A stretch of DNA of 64,000 nt, from the NCBI RefSeq assembly GCF_004217135.1, contig NZ_SHKK01000001.1, forward strand, positions 4,960,001 through 5,024,000. Reading direction: 5' to 3'. The position numbers and the translations under genes were made by a program. The notes beneath the pieces are model-generated. The model was not told the origin of the DNA, made no database searches, and saw only the letters and a program-made list of their open reading frames with translations. Positions 61,156-64,000 of this stretch are shown here, one piece after another (the stretch's first letter is position 1; each line of letters starts with the position of its first letter). Source of the DNA: Micromonospora violae. GTDB taxonomy: Bacteria > Actinomycetota > Actinomycetes > Mycobacteriales > Micromonosporaceae.

Positions 61156-61381
61156 GCACTCCGGCGACTCCCGAATGGCCAATGAGGGCTCCAGCGCACC
61201 CGAATCCCGCGTCAGCGCTACGCCTGTGTCAGATCATGGACTGAGGACTGCGCGACGGCCAATCAACTAGGAAGTCGTCGGCGCTGCTCACTGGGCGTCC
61301 CCCCGATCAAATCCGCTCCGAGTGACCCCTTCCGTGGGGCAGCGGACTCAAGAACACAGCGCTACCTTCTCATGACCGCAA

Positions 61382-62578
61382 GTGATCGTCACGGGAGGGC
61401 CGTTGTCCAACAACGACGAATTTTTCCGGTCAAAGAAGGCAGCGGCCGTACTGAAGCACGGCATCCTCAAGCGCTATCCCGTGGTCTTCGCCTCCAAGAC
61501 GGGGCAGGGCAACCCCATCGTCTTCCTCGACGGCTACGCCGGCAGAGGCGAGTACGACGGCGGAGAGCCAGGATCTCCGCTGCTGTTGTCCCGGTGCGCC
61601 GAGTTCGTTCAAGGCTTCCGCGACGTGCTCGCGTTCTTCGTCGAGCAGGATCCGGACAGCTACGCAAACCTGGAGCAGGTGCTCCGCGACAAGGGCGGGG
61701 TGGTTCGACGTGAACTTCGCCAGGGCACCCTTGACCAGCACCTGCCCGAGGTGCTGGCTTTAGCCAAGGGTGCCTCGCTCTTCGCCTTTCTCGATCCCTT
61801 CGGGCCGGCTCTTGACTTCGATCTGATCCGGACGCGGCTGCTCGGGCGCCCCAACTGGCCACCAACCGAATTGCTACTGCACTTCAGCGTTTCCACCGTG
61901 GCTCGGATGGGACGGGCCGTCCACGTTGCCGAGAGTCGATCGGGTGGGCTGTCGGAGAGCGACCGGAGGACAGCCGCGCGATTGGATCGATTCCTGGGTG
62001 GCGGCTGGTGGCGCAGCTACTTCGCCGAGGTGTCGGATGCCGGCGATGACCAGCGCGCCACGGACGTCGCACTCCGGGTTGCGGACAGGTACGCCCGAGA
62101 TCTCACCCAGGGGTCCAACTACCAGGCGGTGCAGATGCCGGTGCGCCCACGCCCCGGTCTCGCCCCGAAATACGTCCTCGCCCTGTTCACCACCCACGGC
62201 GAAGGTGCCTGGCATTTTGCCGACACCCTCGGTAAGGCTGGCGTCGAATGGGAGGAGGCGTGGGTCCGGGAGCAGATCCGCCGGGGCGACCACGTAGCGG
62301 GGACGCTGTTCGGCGACGGTCCCGTCTTCGATGCCGAGCAGTACAAGGCCGAGAACGCCCCTCGCTGGTCGGGTGCGATCGAGCGGAACATCGTCAAATT
62401 GCTCGAACAGACTTCTACGCTCAAGATCGTCGATCATGTGCCAGAGATCTACGGTGACGTACTTGGACACGCCTGGGCACCACACGTACGACAGGCCGTC
62501 AAGTCGCTGCATCGACAGGGCCGGATCAGCAGCCCCGGCACGGGTGACTTCTGGAAGGAAGTCCTCTGGCGGCCTTAA
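61382..62578 (+). CDS. tcmP: three-Cys-motif partner protein TcmP
   Basis: A 398-aa protein with the TcmP signatures FLDGYAGRGEYDGGEPGSP (about 48-66) and FAFLDPFGP (about 135-143), reminiscent of methyltransferase- or nuclease-like folds, and a C-terminal helical region ending FWKEVLWRP. TcmP is known only as the neighbour of three-Cys-motif (Gp37/Gp68) proteins, often in mobile regions; its activity is not established. GTG 61382 is used; a TTG at 61403 with GGGAGGG just upstream is an alternative start. Confidence 0.8.
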   Translation: MIVTGGPLSNNDEFFRSKKAAAVLKHGILKRYPVVFASKTGQGNPIVFLDGYAGRGEYDGGEPGSPLLLSRCAEFVQGFRDVLAFFVEQDPDSYANLEQVLRDKGGVVRRELRQGTLDQHLPEVLALAKGASLFAFLDPFGPALDFDLIRTRLLGRPNWPPTELLLHFSVSTVARMGRAVHVAESRSGGLSESDRRTAARLDRFLGGGWWRSYFAEVSDAGDDQRATDVALRVADRYARDLTQGSNYQAVQMPVRPRPGLAPKYVLALFTTHGEGAWHFADTLGKAGVEWEEAWVREQIRRGDHVAGTLFGDGPVFDAEQYKAENAPRWSGAIERNIVKLLEQTSTLKIVDHVPEIYGDVLGHAWAPHVRQAVKSLHRQGRISSPGTGDFWKEVLWRP

Positions 62579-62602
62579 GCCGGGGCCCCATCCGCGGCGG
62601 CC

Positions 62603-63358
62603 CTATGCCTGCACAAGTAGGCGCGGGGCCGGCATTTCGTCCCAGGTCCGACCGTCGAGATGCCGACCGCCAAGTTTCGGCGTACGCCCGCCCCACTGCT
62701 TGAAGAAGAAGGCGGTGCCAGCAGACACGCACTGATCCCGGAGGTCACGCACCCACGTCGGCTCCATCGGGCGGCACCCCTGCCCCGACTCGCCCCCCGC
62801 GATCAGCCAGTCGATGCCGTCGAGATCCAGGTCGACCAGTGGCCCCAGCAGCGGCTCAGCCGAGATGAAACGTACCGCAGCGGGCACCTCGCGGAGCTGG
62901 GCGACCCGTTCCCGCTGAGCGTGATCCTCGACGCTCACGCCCATCCAGACGTTCGCCGGCCAGTCGATCTGATGGGCGACCTTCGCCAGCCTGGCGGCGC
63001 GCTTGGTGAGCACCTGGAAGGTATGCCTGGGGGTTTCGCGCATGACAGCGAAAACCTGTTGCACGTAGGTGAGTGGAACCCGGGCGTGGAACAGATCCGA
63101 CATGGAGTTGACGAAGACGGTCCGTGGGTCTCGCCAGCGACGAGGAATATCGAGGGCATCAGGGTGCAGGGCGACGCCAAAACCGGGGCCGGAGGTGCGT
63201 GGGTCTCCATCGGTCTGATATTTGGCCGAGCGCATGGCTTTCAAGCGCTTAGCGAGAGTCATCGCATAGCAGTTGTCACAGCCCGACGAGATGCGGTCAC
63301 AACCAGTGGTGGGATTCCAGGTTGCTTCCGTCCACTCGATGGCGCTTTTGTCCGCCAT
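62603..63358 (-). CDS. three-Cys-motif Gp37/Gp68 (DUF5131) family protein
   Basis: A 251-aa protein. Cys 20, 27 and 30 (TTGCDRISSGCDNCYA) form the Cx6Cx2C motif that gives the family its name and resembles an iron-sulfur or zinc site. FGVALHPDALDIPRRWRDPRTVFVNSMSDLFH and the C-terminal WLIAGGESGQGCRPMEPTWVRDLRDQC are conserved family blocks. ATG 63358 has GGAGAGG at about 6 nt. It converges with tcmP with 24 nt between stops; the two are almost certainly one functional unit. The activity is unknown. Confidence 0.85.
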   Translation of the reverse strand: MADKSAIEWTEATWNPTTGCDRISSGCDNCYAMTLAKRLKAMRSAKYQTDGDPRTSGPGFGVALHPDALDIPRRWRDPRTVFVNSMSDLFHARVPLTYVQQVFAVMRETPRHTFQVLTKRAARLAKVAHQIDWPANVWMGVSVEDHAQRERVAQLREVPAAVRFISAEPLLGPLVDLDLDGIDWLIAGGESGQGCRPMEPTWVRDLRDQCVSAGTAFFFKQWGGRTPKLGGRHLDGRTWDEMPAPRLLVQA

Positions 63359-63734
63359 GCGCCTCTCCTTCCGCTCGACGGGCCCATACTGTCGAACAAC
63401 CGTACGCATGGGAAGGGTTGCGCGGCGTGTCGGCCCGCCATCTTCGCTGGCAACGATGCAGCCAGCCAGGGGCCGGCAAAGCACGCAGGCCAACTCGGGG
63501 GCCAAATCAATTGAGACCTGCGCAGTGGTGTCACTAGACGTCGGCGGCCACTACATCCACGCTCGATGCGACCTTCGGAGCGAGTGCGATTCGTTTACGG
63601 CATCAACTCCATAGCGTCCGCGAGGTGCTGCCCGCCGTCCCGTGGCGGACGACGGGCCAGCGCGTGAGACCGAGCCAGGTCGGCCCGGTGACCGGCCGGG
63701 ATCGGGTCAGCTCGGCGCCGAGGGTCGGAGTGGC
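63359..63734. other. intergenic segment without a supported gene
   Basis: Several frames overlap here but only continue the DUF5131 gene backwards or are compositional shadows. The DUF5131 promoter must lie here. No tRNA or hairpin of note was seen. Confidence 0.35.
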
Positions 63735-63863
63735 TCAGTGGCCGGGGCGGGTGGAGAGGGCGGCGTCCGGATGGTCGCTGAAGACACCGTCGAGGCCCAG
63801 GCCAAAGAAGAGTTCGTACTCAACGGTGATGTCGCCGCGCGCCAGGAGTTGGCCGATGGCCGG
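63735..63863 (-). pseudogene. 3' remnant of a glycerophosphodiester phosphodiesterase gene
   Basis: The frame ends with VEYELFFGLGLDGVFSDHPDAALSTRPGH, which matches the C-terminal barrel strand and helix of GDPD family proteins. No catalytic His or upstream barrel is present, and the plus-strand gene at 63931 begins directly behind it, so this is a truncated relic. Confidence 0.5.
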
Positions 63864-63930
63864 CCGGCAGGTGAATCTCCGGAATGCCCGTTCCCACTCC
63901 AGGGTCGCGGGCGAACAGGAAGATTGTCTG

Positions 63931-64000
63931 GTGCGCCGGTTTTTCCGCAATCCCGTGCGGCTGGTGCCGTTCGCGTTCCTGGTGCCGATCCTGCTCGGTA
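63931..64000 (+). CDS. N-terminal fragment, probable Trk-type potassium transporter
   Basis: A GTG with GGAAG about 8 nt upstream starts VRRFFRNPVRLVPFAFLVPILLG, which runs off the right edge. The RNPVRLVP motif followed by a hydrophobic helix is typical of TrkH/KtrB-type potassium transporters in Micromonosporaceae. Only 23 codons are available, so the call is tentative. Confidence 0.5.
   Translation, partial: MRRFFRNPVRLVPFAFLVPILLG

Noticed and set aside
1..64000. CRISPR arrays
   Set aside because: No regularly spaced direct repeats of 23-40 nt with unique spacers were seen; the tandem repeats found are contiguous or degenerate, and the palindrome copies are kilobases apart.
1..64000. 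Biosynthetic gene cluster or intact insertion sequence
   Set aside because: No PKS, NRPS or terpene synthase core and no transposase frame was recognised; the single toroid protein at 36156 lacks catalytic motifs.

Overview
The window is high-GC actinobacterial DNA. Gene content, codon bias and the intergenic palindromes suggest a Micromonosporaceae chromosome (Micromonospora or Salinispora type); this assignment is inference from style and synteny, not from a database search.

Region 1 (1 to about 10.2 kb) is foreign and mobile. It starts inside an FtsK/TraSA-like transfer ATPase, then a zinc-ribbon protein and a Pra-like activator (minus strand), an AT-rich gap with a possible 36-aa membrane peptide, a four-gene overlapping operon (two CxxWC small proteins, a GntR-UTRA regulator, a family 2 glycosyltransferase) and a short KorSA-like GntR. 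This is the outline of a pSAM2-type integrative and conjugative element (AICE); the integrase and replication genes would lie left of base 1. Dyads built from ACTTG and CAAGT sit in front of both the pra-like and korSA-like genes, as expected for KorSA control. Next comes a lower-GC cassette that looks like genome defence: a ParB-fold protein, a Dam-type adenine methylase and a HEPN-like protein, with decayed tRNA pieces. A tRNA-Tyr with a strong terminator marks the right boundary.

Region 2 (10.4 to 30.4 kb) is chromosomal: yajQ, an MFS carrier, htpX and a dispersed second complex I set. nuoIJKLMN form one operon, nuoC-nuoH a second and nuoB stands alone, all on the minus strand, with nuoA, D, E, F and G absent. 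Between them are a Uma2 protein, a SnoaL-like protein, a glutathionyl-hydroquinone-reductase-like GST, a glucose-dehydrogenase-like enzyme, DUF2252, a secreted protein and an ECF sigma factor with a one-helix membrane partner.

Region 3 (30.4 to 60.2 kb) has a group II PLP decarboxylase/lyase, a GPH-type MFS, an alkyltransferase-like protein, proBA, a terpene-cyclase-fold protein, and a block also found in mycobacteria (moeZ, DUF3152, TetR, DUF3107, ferritin-like, RhlE helicase). Then follow a methyltransferase, an XRE regulator, a membrane-anchored HxHP protein, a RecQ-phosphoribosyltransferase fusion, an SDR and a complete livKGFHM uptake operon.

Region 4 (60.3 kb to the end) is accessory again: a small GntR with two matching 23-bp operator-like sites, a convergent pair of TcmP and a three-Cys-motif Gp37/Gp68 protein, a decayed phosphodiesterase and the first codons of a probable Trk-type potassium transporter.

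A recurring theme is long palindromes between genes. Four copies of one family (arms about 20 bp, variable spacers of about 33 nt) lie at 22.3, 31.9, 46.3 and 50.8 kb, and three unrelated long palindromes of similar size lie at 11.0, 54.6 and 55.4 kb. None was seen in region 1. The best candidates for undescribed biology are the ParB/Dam/HEPN cassette, the TcmP/Gp37-Gp68 pair and this palindrome family.
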